A stretch of 64,000 bases of DNA from JADJMO01 sp016794445 (GTDB lineage Bacteria > Myxococcota_A > Polyangia > Polyangiales > JADJMO01). The notes beneath the pieces are model-generated. The model was given only the letters and a program-made list of their open reading frames with translations, was not told the DNA's origin and did no database searches. The stretch spans positions 24,552-88,551 of the forward strand of contig JAEUKC010000105.1 in NCBI GenBank assembly GCA_016794445.1, given 5' to 3'. Each line of letters starts with the position of its first letter. Position 1 is the first letter of the stretch. This document shows, in pieces, positions 44,637 to 52,882 of the stretch. The translations under genes were made by a program, and so were the position numbers.

Positions 44637-46327
44637 CGAGCCTCCGCATAGCGCGCACGAAGGTCGCGCTTGAGCACCTTGCCGGTCGGGTTGCGCGGCA
44701 GGGCCGCCCCGGCTTCGAGCACCACGAACTGCCTCGGGACCTTGGGGCCGGCGAGGCGCTCCTTGCACCACGACTTGAGCGCCGCCTCGCTGCCGCCCTC
44801 GTCCTTGGGGACCACCACCGCGGTGACGCGCTCGCCCCACTCGGGGTCGGGCAGGCCGATGACGGCGACCTCGTCGACCGAGGGGTGGGCCTCGAGGATC
44901 GACTCCACCTCGGCGGGGTACACGTTGACGCCGCCCGAGATGATCATGTCGCGCTTGCGGCCCTCGAGGTGGTAGCAGCCGTGCGCGTCGCGCCGCGCGA
45001 GGTCGCCCACCGAGAACCAGCCGTCGCGCATCGAGCCGCGCGTGGCGGCCTCGTCCTCGTGGTAGCCCGCGACCAGCATCGCGTTCTTGGTGAACAGCTC
45101 GCCCACCGTGCCGTCGGGCACGTCCTTGCCGTGGTCGTCGAGCAGCCGCACGTCGTTGCCCGGGACGGCGCGCCCGATCGTGCCCGGCGAACGGCGCAGA
45201 TCTTCGGGGTGCGCGAGGGTGACCACGCCGGTCTCGGTGGCGCCGTAGAGGTTGAACACGATGTCGCCGAACAGATCCATGGCGAGGTCGCTGTCGGGCC
45301 CCGGGAGCGGCGCGCTCGTGCAGAACAGGGCCGCGAGCGACCGCGTGTCGCGCCGCCGGATCTCGTCCTCGCCGATGGCGAGCAAACGGTGGAGCATGGT
45401 GGGCACCAGCACCGTGGTGGTGACGCGGTGGTGCTCGATGGCGTCGAGGAACCGCGTCGGGTGGAACTCGTCGAGCAACACCACCGTGGCGCCGAGGATC
45501 TGGCTCATCGCGATGAAGCCGAACGCGGTGGTGTGGTAGAGCGGGCACGCGGCGAGGTGCACGTCGTCGGAGCGCATGGGCGTCTCGGCGAGGAACCGCA
45601 TCACCGCGGGCAGGAGCTCCTTGTTGAACTTGCGGACCGCCCCCTTGGGCTTGCCGGTGGTGCCGCTCGTGTAGACGACCACCGCGCCCTCGTCCTTGGC
45701 GTCGTGCTGGTGCAGGCCGGCCCGCACGAGCTCGTCGAACGGCCGCAGCCCGGGGACGTCGGCCCCGACCGCGAAGATGCGGTCACCGAGGACGCCGAGC
45801 TCCCCGCGGGCCTTCTCGACCGTGGCCGCGACCTGCGCGTCGACCACGAGCGCGCCCGCGCCCGAGTGGTTGACGAGGTAGGCCAGCTCGGAGGGCGTGC
45901 TCCGCCACGAGACCGTCACCATCGCCGTGCCCGCGCGCGCGGCCCCCGTGCCGAGCATGAGGTACTCGGGTCGGTTCTTCATCATCACGAGCAGCGTCTT
46001 GCCCGAGAGCCCGAGAGCGCGCAGGCCGCCGGCGAGGTCGTCGGCCTCCTTGTCGAGCTCCCCGTAGGTCCAGCTGCGGGTGGCCTCACCGGGCCGCCCC
46101 TCGCTCGCGGGGAAGATCAGCCCGAGCTTGTCGGGCGAGTTGGCCGCGTGCACGCGCCAGATCGTCGACGGACCGCTCCGACCCCGGGCGAGCTGGGAGA
46201 CGAGGGTCTTGGCCCCGCGCGCCGTGAGGTCGAACGCGAGCCCCGAGCGCACGCCGAGGCGCGCGGCCACCTGCAGGCGATCGAACAAGGCCTCGACCTT
46301 GGCGAGCGGCGCCTCGAGCAGTGTCAT
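44633..46327 (-). CDS. Acyl-CoA synthetase / AMP-dependent ligase
   Basis: A 564-residue adenylate-forming enzyme. Core motifs are VVYTSGTTGKPKGAVRK (P-loop-like A3), NLYGATETG (A5), GWFSVGDLARRD (A7), GRKRDMIISGGVNVYPAEVE (A8) and PTGKVLKRDLR with the catalytic C-terminal Lys (A10). It activates a carboxylic acid to acyl-AMP and then acyl-CoA. The N-terminal extension resembles long-chain fatty-acid ligases of mycobacterial FadD type. ATG 46327 is used because it gives a normal N-terminus; a longer reading has no support. It heads an operon with the degenerate kinase and the response regulator. Confidence 0.93.
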   Translation of the reverse strand: MTLLEAPLAKVEALFDRLQVAARLGVRSGLAFDLTARGAKTLVSQLARGRSGPSTIWRVHAANSPDKLGLIFPASEGRPGEATRSWTYGELDKEADDLAGGLRALGLSGKTLLVMMKNRPEYLMLGTGAARAGTAMVTVSWRSTPSELAYLVNHSGAGALVVDAQVAATVEKARGELGVLGDRIFAVGADVPGLRPFDELVRAGLHQHDAKDEGAVVVYTSGTTGKPKGAVRKFNKELLPAVMRFLAETPMRSDDVHLAACPLYHTTAFGFIAMSQILGATVVLLDEFHPTRFLDAIEHHRVTTTVLVPTMLHRLLAIGEDEIRRRDTRSLAALFCTSAPLPGPDSDLAMDLFGDIVFNLYGATETGVVTLAHPEDLRRSPGTIGRAVPGNDVRLLDDHGKDVPDGTVGELFTKNAMLVAGYHEDEAATRGSMRDGWFSVGDLARRDAHGCYHLEGRKRDMIISGGVNVYPAEVESILEAHPSVDEVAVIGLPDPEWGERVTAVVVPKDEGGSEAALKSWCKERLAGPKVPRQFVVLEAGAALPRNPTGKVLKRDLRARYAEAR

Positions 46328-46410
46328 GACCGAGGATTCTATCCTATGTTCCGCGCCGCCATGCAGCTTCGCTTGCCGGCCTACCTCACGCACGCCAAAA
46401 GGGCCGGGTG

Positions 46411-48381
46411 ATGGACGACCGCCGCACGCTGCGCAGTGGCTTGCCCGTGGAGCTCCGCCGGGAGCTCGAGGGTCTCGTGGGCGCCCTGCTCGCGGTCGCC
46501 AAGACCGAGGGCGTCCCCGGCCGCCTCCGCGTCGAGCGCCTGCTCGGCCACGGCGCGCTGTTCGTCACCTTCGCCGCCACCCGCATCGATCGCCGCGGCG
46601 CGATGCCGGTCGCCCTCAAGGTCCTGCGCCCGTCGATCGCCCTCGCCTGGCCCGAGGGCCCCCGCATCCTCTCGCGCGAGCAGGCGCGGCTCGTCGCGAT
46701 CCTCAACGAACGGGTCCCGCCCTCTCCGCACGTCGTCCGGCTGCTCGAGGCTGGCGAGCTCGGGCGCGAACCTTCGCGCGGCCTCGATCTCGAGGTGCCC
46801 TACCTCACCCTCGAGCTCGTACCCGCGCCGCTCGACGTCGCCGACGCCAGCCTGTTCACCCGCGTGCGCCTCGAGGTCACGACCCACGGCTTCGCGCTCG
46901 ACGCGAAGACCGCGCTCGGGGTGCTGCGCGGCGTCGCCAAGGGGCTCGACCTCGTGCACGGCCACGGCCTCCTGCACCGGGGGCTCGGGCCCACCAACGT
47001 GCTGATGGTCGGCGACGTCGCGCGCGTGAGCGACCTCGCGATCGCCAGGCCGAGCGGGCTCCCGCCCGGCTTCGGGGTCCTCACCGACACTCCCGCGCAC
47101 GTCCCCGACGCCTACCGCGCCCCCGAGCAGCGCCAGGGCGCCGCGCCCACGCCCGCGGTCGACGTGTTCGCGTTCGCGGCGCTCGCGCGCTTCGTGTTGA
47201 CGGGTCGGCCGGGGCAGGCGCTCGTGACCGCCAACACTCTGCACCCCTCGCTCGCCAACCCCGAGCGCCGCGCCGCGCTGGTGGCGCTCGAGGCCGCGCT
47301 CGACCTCGGCCTCGCGGCCGATCCCGAGCAGCGCCCGGCCACCATCGAGTCGTTCTTCCGCACCCTCGAGCCCGCCCTCGAGACCCTCGCCCGCGGCGTG
47401 CGCGTGGTCCGCCCCCCGACGCCGCAACCCGCCCTCGCCGGCTGGGTGTGGACCGTGCGCCACGAGCCGCGCGCCAAGCTCGCCGGCGTGATGCGCGCGG
47501 TGGTCGACGAGGAGGGTCGCGCGCTGCTCCTCGCGCGAGAGCCCGCCGCCTCGTCCGAGCGCGCGACGGACGGCCTCGACGTCACGGCCCCCGAGAACCG
47601 CTCGGCGCACTTCTTCGACGGCCGCCTCTACCGCCCCGTACCGCCCATCCCCGAGCTCGACACCGCGGTGGTGGCGACCCACCACGACGGCGCGTGGGTG
47701 GTCTTCGGCCGGGGGACCGACGGCCGCGGCGCCGCGGCGAAGCTCGAGGCCGGCGCACAGCGCGCACTCCCGCCCTGGCCCAGCGCCGCCGTGTGCGCCG
47801 CGTTCCTCGACCATCGCCTCGCCTTCGTCGACGGTCACGGCCGCCTCGTCGTCGACGGCGTCCCCATCGCCACCCTTTCGGGTCTCGCCTGCGCCTACGC
47901 GCTCTCCAAGCTGGACGACGAGCTCGCGGTGGTGGTCGGCATGGCGACCAACGGCGGGCCTTACCTCGCGGCGATCGACCTCACGACCCACGAGGTGCAG
48001 ACCCAGCCGTGGCCGGCCCGGTCCCTCGGCTTCTGCATGGCGCGGGACCGACGCACCGGCGCGGCGCTGGTCGGTTGCGCCCACGGCCTCGTGGTCGATC
48101 TGCGCCGCGCGACCGGCCTGCGCGTCGTCGCCACCCCGACCCAGCTCCCCCTCCGCGAGGACGTGCAGAGCGTCGCCTTCGACCCTTCGGGCGCGGCCTG
48201 GGTCGGCGTGCGCGGCGCCGCCTGGCTGCGCACGCGCGCGAGCGAGTCGTTCGTGCTGGCCCACGCCGATCCGACCCTGGACGACGTCCTCGCCATCGCG
48301 CCCCGCCCGCGGGGCTGCCTCCTCTTCACCCGGAGCGGGACCGTACTCGAGGGCCGGGATCTGTTGCCCACGAGCGTGTAG
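46411..48381 (+). CDS. Ser/Thr pseudokinase with C-terminal repeat (propeller-like) region
   Basis: A 656-residue protein. Residues about 35-320 follow the protein-kinase fold: LLGHGALFVTF in place of the glycine loop, VALKVL lysine, then LLHRGLGPTNVLM, where the catalytic Asp of HRD is Gly, and VSDLAIAR, where the metal-binding DFG is DLA. It should not transfer phosphate by the usual mechanism. From about 345 to the end are repeated beta-rich stretches such as AVVVGMATNGGPYLAAIDL and SVAFDPSGAAWVGVRGAAWL, resembling a beta-propeller sensor. No membrane segment is seen. A GTG one codon earlier is an alternative start. Confidence 0.75.
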   Translation: MDDRRTLRSGLPVELRRELEGLVGALLAVAKTEGVPGRLRVERLLGHGALFVTFAATRIDRRGAMPVALKVLRPSIALAWPEGPRILSREQARLVAILNERVPPSPHVVRLLEAGELGREPSRGLDLEVPYLTLELVPAPLDVADASLFTRVRLEVTTHGFALDAKTALGVLRGVAKGLDLVHGHGLLHRGLGPTNVLMVGDVARVSDLAIARPSGLPPGFGVLTDTPAHVPDAYRAPEQRQGAAPTPAVDVFAFAALARFVLTGRPGQALVTANTLHPSLANPERRAALVALEAALDLGLAADPEQRPATIESFFRTLEPALETLARGVRVVRPPTPQPALAGWVWTVRHEPRAKLAGVMRAVVDEEGRALLLAREPAASSERATDGLDVTAPENRSAHFFDGRLYRPVPPIPELDTAVVATHHDGAWVVFGRGTDGRGAAAKLEAGAQRALPPWPSAAVCAAFLDHRLAFVDGHGRLVVDGVPIATLSGLACAYALSKLDDELAVVVGMATNGGPYLAAIDLTTHEVQTQPWPARSLGFCMARDRRTGAALVGCAHGLVVDLRRATGLRVVATPTQLPLREDVQSVAFDPSGAAWVGVRGAAWLRTRASESFVLAHADPTLDDVLAIAPRPRGCLLFTRSGTVLEGRDLLPTSV

Positions 48382-48394
48382 AGTCCGCGCCCCC

Positions 48395-49480
48395 GTGTCC
48401 CCCCGCCTGCGCGTCCTCCTCGTGTTCCTGGCCTCGCTGGTCCTCGCCTGCGCGACGGGCTGTCGGCGCCGCTACGTCGTCCACAAGCAGGATCCGGCCG
48501 TCCGCGAGGGTCGCGCCCTCTACCTCCGCTACTGCGCGCTCTGCCACGGCAAGGAGGCCCAGGGCTACGCCGCCGACCACGCCAACGCGCTCGGGAACTC
48601 CGATTTTCTCGCGGTCGCGGGCCCCGAGTTCCTCCGCGCCGCGATCACCGACGGCCGCCCTGGCACGCCGATGTCGGCGTGGGGCAAGGCGCACGGCGGC
48701 CCGCTCGGCCCGGGGGAGGTCGACCAGATCGTCGCCTACCTGCGCAGCCTCGCGAAGAAGCCGCTGATCAAGTCGGACCCGACCCAGCGCGGCCACGGCG
48801 ACCCGCGACGGGGCGCGATCGCCTACGCGAAGAGCTGCCCGCTCTGCCACGGCATCCACGGCGAGGGCACCAACCGCGCGACGAGCCTCGCGCACCCGAA
48901 CTTCCTCCGCACCGTGAGCGACGAGTACCTGCGCGTCACCATCGTCCACGGCCGTGTCGGCACCGAGATGCCGGGGTTCAACTCGTTCTCCTCGCAGACG
49001 CTGGACGACGTGATCGCCTTCCTGCGCACGCTCGACGCGCCACCCACGCCGCCGCCGTCTCCACTCTACGAGCCGCCGCCAGGCCTCGATCGCCTCGTGA
49101 TCAACCCGCAGGGCCAGAAGCCGGTCTTCACGCTGCGCGAGGGCCGCTACGTGTCGTCGGCCCAGGTCGCCCAGGCCCTCGCCGACAAGCGCAAGCTCGT
49201 CATCCTCGACGCGCGCCCCACCTCGGACTGGTCGCGCAACCACATCGTCGGCGCGCTGCCTTTCCCGTTCTACGACATCGAGGAGATGGCCAAGGTCCTC
49301 CCCAAGGACGGCACGTTCATCCTCGCCTACTGCGCCTGCCCGCACGCCGCGTCGGGGCACGTCGTCGACGAGCTCCGCCGCCGCAAGTTCCCGAACACGG
49401 CGGTCATCGACGAGGGCATCGGCTTCTGGACGCTGAAGGGCTACCCGACCGCGCAGGCGGCACAGCTCAAGGTCCCCTGA
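48395..49480 (+). CDS. Diheme cytochrome c fused to a rhodanese domain, lipoprotein
   Basis: A 361-residue exported protein with hydrophobic leader and Cys-containing lipobox region (LACATGC near residue 23). Two monoheme cytochrome c domains follow, each with a CxxCH site (CALCHG near 49 and CPLCHG near 150) and probable Met ligands in GTPMSAW and GTEMPGF. After a Pro-rich linker comes a rhodanese domain (VILDARPTSDWSRNHIVGALPF) with active-site loop CACPHAAS. It would sit in the periplasm, moving electrons and binding or transferring sulfane sulfur. It is 13 nt after the pseudokinase gene and 62 nt before lipA. Confidence 0.88.
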   Translation: MSPRLRVLLVFLASLVLACATGCRRRYVVHKQDPAVREGRALYLRYCALCHGKEAQGYAADHANALGNSDFLAVAGPEFLRAAITDGRPGTPMSAWGKAHGGPLGPGEVDQIVAYLRSLAKKPLIKSDPTQRGHGDPRRGAIAYAKSCPLCHGIHGEGTNRATSLAHPNFLRTVSDEYLRVTIVHGRVGTEMPGFNSFSSQTLDDVIAFLRTLDAPPTPPPSPLYEPPPGLDRLVINPQGQKPVFTLREGRYVSSAQVAQALADKRKLVILDARPTSDWSRNHIVGALPFPFYDIEEMAKVLPKDGTFILAYCACPHAASGHVVDELRRRKFPNTAVIDEGIGFWTLKGYPTAQAAQLKVP

Positions 49481-49542
49481 GGCGCTGCTCGGCCGTCGGA
49501 CCGCGGGGTGACAGACGCGGGCGCTGGCACTAGCGTCCGTGG

Positions 49543-50541
49543 GTGTCGCTGATCCAGCTCCGCAAGAAGGCCGAGGGTGACGTAGAGCCGCGGTTCGCGC
49601 CCAAGCCGCCGTGGCTCAAGGTGCGCGCCCCCGGCGGCGAGACCTACGTCGCCCTGAAGGAGACCCTGCGCAAGCTCGACCTCCACACCGTGTGCGAGGA
49701 GGCGCGTTGCCCGAACGTCGGCGAGTGCTGGGGCGAGGGCACGATGACCATCATGCTCCTCGGCGACGTGTGCACGCGCGGCTGCCGCTTCTGCGCCGTC
49801 ACCACCGGCAACCCGCGCGGCGCGGTCGACGTGCGCGAGCCCGAGCACGTCGCGCGCGCCATCTCGAAGCTCGCGGTCCACTACGTCGTCCTCACCATGG
49901 TCGACCGCGACGACCTCCTGGACGGCGGCGCCGAGCACGTCGCCAAGACCGTGCGCGGCATCCACGAGCTCCGCCCCGAGATGCTGGTCGAGACCCTGAT
50001 CGGCGATTTCGCCGGCCGCCTCGGCCCGGTCGAGACGCTCGTGGAGCTCGGCGCGCCCGACGTGTTCGCGCACAACCTCGAGGTCGTCCGGCGCCTCCAG
50101 CGCCCCGTGCGCGACGCACGGTGCGACTACGACCAGTCCCTGCGGGTCCTCTCCCACGCCAAGGCGCGCGGCGCGCAGGTCACCAAGTCGAGCCTGATGC
50201 TCGGCATGGGCGAGACCCTCGACGAGGTGCGCGAGACCATGCGCGACCTCGTCTCCGCCGGGGTCGACGTGCTCACCCTCGGCCAGTACCTGCGGCCCAC
50301 GCCCAAGCACTACCCCGTCGACCGCTACGTCGAGCCGGCCGAGTTCGACGCCCTCCGCGACGAAGGGCTCGCCATGGGCTTCAAGTTCGTCGCGTCGGGA
50401 CCGCTCGTGCGCTCGAGCTACCACGCCGCCGAGGTGTTCATCCGCGCGCGGCTCAAGCCGGGCGAGATCGACGGCGCGGCCGAGGCCCTCCGCGAACGGC
50501 AGACCGCCGCTGCCCTCGCCGCCGCCCGCCTGGGTGGGTGA
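49543..50541 (+). CDS. lipA: Lipoyl synthase
   Basis: A 332-residue radical-SAM enzyme that inserts two sulfurs into protein-bound octanoyl groups. The auxiliary cluster motif is CEEARCPNVGEC and the radical-SAM motif CTRGCRFC; the RSSYHAAE segment near the end carries the Ser ligand typical of LipA. Length and order are standard. The start is a GTG at 49543. No lipB or lipoate-dependent dehydrogenase gene is adjacent. The C-terminus runs into the 88-bp repeat region after 9 nt. Confidence 0.97.
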   Translation: MSLIQLRKKAEGDVEPRFAPKPPWLKVRAPGGETYVALKETLRKLDLHTVCEEARCPNVGECWGEGTMTIMLLGDVCTRGCRFCAVTTGNPRGAVDVREPEHVARAISKLAVHYVVLTMVDRDDLLDGGAEHVAKTVRGIHELRPEMLVETLIGDFAGRLGPVETLVELGAPDVFAHNLEVVRRLQRPVRDARCDYDQSLRVLSHAKARGAQVTKSSLMLGMGETLDEVRETMRDLVSAGVDVLTLGQYLRPTPKHYPVDRYVEPAEFDALRDEGLAMGFKFVASGPLVRSSYHAAEVFIRARLKPGEIDGAAEALRERQTAAALAAARLGG

Positions 50542-50550
50542 CGACCTGGC

Positions 50551-50726
50551 GCCGGAGGCGCGTGAGCCCGAAAGTGACGTCGCGCAGGGGCCGAAGGCGC
50601 CGGAGCGGCGGCACGTAGGGCGAACAAAAGCAAAAGACGCCGGAGGCGCGTGACCCCGAAAGTGACGTCGCGCAGGGGCCGAAGGCGCCGGAGCGGCGGC
50701 ACGTAGGGCGAACAAAAGCAAAAGAG
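50551..50726. repeat. Tandem duplication of an 88-bp unit
   Basis: Bases 50551-50638 recur at 50639-50726 with a one-base change (GAGCCCG versus GACCCCG) and slight drift at the ends. Each unit contains the GC-rich partial palindrome GGCGCCGGAG and ends in the A-rich GAACAAAAGCAAAAG. The unit lies between convergent lipA and the biotinyl-carrier gene. Confidence 0.93.
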
Positions 50727-50728
50727 CC

Positions 50729-50944
50729 CTACTCGAGAACGAGGAGGGTCTGGCCTTCGTCGACCGCCTGGGCCTCGGCGACCGCGATGCTCGCGACCTT
50801 GCCGGCCGAGGGGGCCTCGACGGGCATCTCCATCTTCATCGATTCGAGGATGACGACCGTTTGTCCTTCTTCGACGGTGTCGCCGACCTTGACTTCGATC
50901 TTCCAAACGGTGCCGGTGATGTGAGCCTGGACGTTCGTCGCCAT
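50729..50944 (-). CDS. Biotin/lipoyl attachment domain protein
   Basis: A 71-residue single-domain carrier. The attachment motif ESMKMEMPVEAPSAG is the biotin type (MKM), with GTVWKIEVKVGDTVEEGQTV before it. Free-standing versions serve as the carrier subunit of acyl-CoA or other biotin-dependent carboxylases. ATG 50944 (MATNVQAHI) has a CGGAG site; a start five codons earlier is possible. No carboxylase gene is adjacent, and lipA next door is convergent, so biotin rather than lipoate as the cofactor is inferred from the motif. Confidence 0.88.
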   Translation of the reverse strand: MATNVQAHITGTVWKIEVKVGDTVEEGQTVVILESMKMEMPVEAPSAGKVASIAVAEAQAVDEGQTLLVLE

Positions 50945-51031
50945 GTGGCTCCGGGCCATACTAGGTTCTCGTCCGGGACGCACCATGTGGGACACGCCCA
51001 GAGCCACGAAGCGGGCGTTGCGTGGGGGGGG

Positions 51032-51061
51032 CCGCGCGGGGTAACGTTTCCCCACGCGGCG
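51032..51061. promoter_or_regulatory. Hairpin in the divergent intergenic region
   Basis: GCCGCGCGGGG (51032-51042) and CCCCACGCGGC (51051-51061) pair with one mismatch around an 8-nt loop TAACGTTT. It lies between the divergent biotinyl-carrier and coiled-coil genes and has no T-tract, so an operator or leader structure is more likely than a terminator. Confidence 0.35.
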
Positions 51062-51083
51062 CCAAGGCGTGCGCGGCTCGAGT

Positions 51084-51117
51084 GTCTCTCGAAGGGCGAG
51101 TCTCTTTCGAAGGGCGA
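51084..51117. repeat. Short direct repeat before the coiled-coil gene
   Basis: GTCTCTCGAAGGGCGA (51084-51099) is followed at once by GTCTCTTTCGAAGGGCGA (51100-51117). The second copy supplies the AAGGGCGA ribosome site for the ATG at 51124. Confidence 0.6.
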
Positions 51118-51123
51118 CCTTCC

Positions 51124-52026
51124 ATGGCGGATCCCCCCCGCAACCACAGCAACGGAGTCAACGGCGCAATGTCCGAACAGAAGGAATCCTCGGTCCTCTT
51201 CTCCCTCAAAGAGCTGATGAACCTCGAGGAGAACCGCATCAAGGAGGAGGACGACGCCAAGCGCAAGAAGGAGGAAGTCGAGGCCAAGGCCAAGGCGGAA
51301 TCCGAGCGTCGTGCCCGCGAAGAGGAGGAAGCCCGCCTCCACGCCGAGGAAGAGAAGCGCCGTCAGGAAGAGATGCGCCGCAAGATGGAGGAGGCGCAGA
51401 TCGACGCCGCCCGCGCGGCCGAGATCGAGAAGCGCAAGCTCGAGGAGCAGCACCGCCTCCAGATGGAGGCGCTCTCCAAGCAGCAGGCCCACGAGAAGGA
51501 GATCCACCAGATCCAGTCGCAGAAGCGCAAGGGCATCCACCCGGGCGTGCTCGCTGGCATCGCGGTCGTCCTGCTCGCCGCCATCATCGCCGTCGTCTTC
51601 ATCGTCGCCATCAAGCCCGCCAACGAGGCCAAGGAGGCCGTGAAGAAGGCCCAGGTCGCCGCCGCGAGCGACGACCCGCGCGACTGGGAAGAGGCCGAGA
51701 AGCAGCTCGCCATCGCCAAGGACAAGGACCCGACGAACAAGGACATCGTCACGGTCGCCGACAAGGTGAAGGGCAAGCGCGACAAGAAGCAGGCGGCCGA
51801 CGAGGCCGTGGCCAAGGCCAAGGAAGACGAGCTCAAGAAGACCAAGGAGAAGCTCGCCACCCTGCAAAAAGACCTCGACGACGCGCAGGCGGCCCTCAAG
51901 AACGCCAAGACCGACGAGGAGAAGGAGGCGGCCAAGAAGAAGATCGCCGCCGCGAACGCCGCCATCGGCGCGGTCGCCGCGCCCGCCAAGAAGGTCTGCC
52001 CGCCGGGCGTCCCGCTCTGCAACTGA
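51124..52026 (+). CDS. Coiled-coil protein with a single membrane helix
   Basis: A 300-residue protein. Residues about 20-135 are almost all Glu/Lys/Arg/Ala heptads (RAREEEEARLHAEEEKRR and similar), a long charged coiled coil. One membrane helix follows (GVLAGIAVVLLAAIIAVVFIVAI, about 140-162 in flanks GVLAGIA and VFIVAI). The C-terminal part is Ala/Lys-rich helical and ends in a short Cys-containing tail (CPPGVPLC). No catalytic motif is present. ATG 51124 has an AAGGGCGA site; ATG 51169 (MSEQKESS) is an alternative. The function is unknown. A clear terminator follows. Confidence 0.8.
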   Translation: MADPPRNHSNGVNGAMSEQKESSVLFSLKELMNLEENRIKEEDDAKRKKEEVEAKAKAESERRAREEEEARLHAEEEKRRQEEMRRKMEEAQIDAARAAEIEKRKLEEQHRLQMEALSKQQAHEKEIHQIQSQKRKGIHPGVLAGIAVVLLAAIIAVVFIVAIKPANEAKEAVKKAQVAAASDDPRDWEEAEKQLAIAKDKDPTNKDIVTVADKVKGKRDKKQAADEAVAKAKEDELKKTKEKLATLQKDLDDAQAALKNAKTDEEKEAAKKKIAAANAAIGAVAAPAKKVCPPGVPLCN

Positions 52027-52061
52027 AGACGCTGCTCTGAAGAGCGCGGTCTGAACCGAGG

Positions 52062-52097
52062 CGCCGTGGTCCGCGAGGTCCACGGCGTCGCGCTTTT
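52062..52097 (+). terminator. Rho-independent terminator
   Basis: CGCCGTGG (52062-52069) pairs with CCACGGCG (52080-52087) around a 10-nt loop, followed by TCGCGCTTTTT. It ends the coiled-coil gene transcript before pyrF. Confidence 0.82.
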
Positions 52098-52144
52098 TGG
52101 CCGTCGCGTTGACGCCACCCCCGACCCACACGAGCCTGCGCCGC

Positions 52145-52882
52145 ATGTCCGATCGCATCGTGCTGCCCCTCGACGTCCCGACCCTCGAGGAGGCCGGATC
52201 GCTGGCCGCGGAGCTGGCCGATCTCGTCGGTGTGCTCAAGGTCGGCCTCGAGCTGTTCGTCGCCGCGGGCCCCGCCGTGCTCGACGTGGGGCGCAAGCAC
52301 GGTCGACCGATCTTCCTCGACCTCAAGCTCCACGACATCCCCGAGACGGTGGAGCGCGCGGTCGCGGCCGCCGCAGCGCACGGCGTCCGCTACCTCACCG
52401 TGCACACCTCCGCCGGTCGTGAGGCCCTCGGGCGCGCCGCGCGACGCGCCGAGAAGGAGTCCGGTGGCGCCCTCACCCTCCTCGGCATCACGGTGCTCAC
52501 GTCGATGGACGCGAGCGACCTCGCCGCGCAGGGCATCCCGCGCTCGCCCGCCGAGCAGGCCCTCGCCCTCGCGCGGATGGCCCACGAAGAAGGCATCCAG
52601 GGGTTCGTCTGCTCCCCGCAGGAGGTCGCGTCGCTGCGGCGCGCGCTCGGCGATCGCGTCACGCTCGCGGTGCCCGGGGTGCGACCCGTGGGCGCCGACG
52701 TCGGCGACCAGAAGCGCGTCGCCACCCCCGCCGCCGCGATCGCCGCGGGCGCCGACCTGCTGGTCGTCGGTCGACCGATCCGCGACGCGGAGGACCGACG
52801 CGCCGCCGCCCGCGCCATCGGCGCCGAGATCGACGCCGCGCTCACCACCCACCGCGGCGGCGCGATGGGACGGGCGTCGTGA
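52145..52882 (+). CDS. pyrF: Orotidine 5'-phosphate decarboxylase
   Basis: A 245-residue enzyme for the last step of UMP synthesis. Active-site residues appear in IVLPLDVP, LKVGLELF, and the DxKxxD motif FLDLKLHDIPET. VPGVRPVGAD and GADLLVVGRPI contact the phosphate. The ATG gives the usual N-terminus. It begins a four-gene run with rlmB, pfkA and a glycosyltransferase; its stop overlaps the rlmB start by four bases. Confidence 0.96.
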   Translation: MSDRIVLPLDVPTLEEAGSLAAELADLVGVLKVGLELFVAAGPAVLDVGRKHGRPIFLDLKLHDIPETVERAVAAAAAHGVRYLTVHTSAGREALGRAARRAEKESGGALTLLGITVLTSMDASDLAAQGIPRSPAEQALALARMAHEEGIQGFVCSPQEVASLRRALGDRVTLAVPGVRPVGADVGDQKRVATPAAAIAAGADLLVVGRPIRDAEDRRAAARAIGAEIDAALTTHRGGAMGRAS

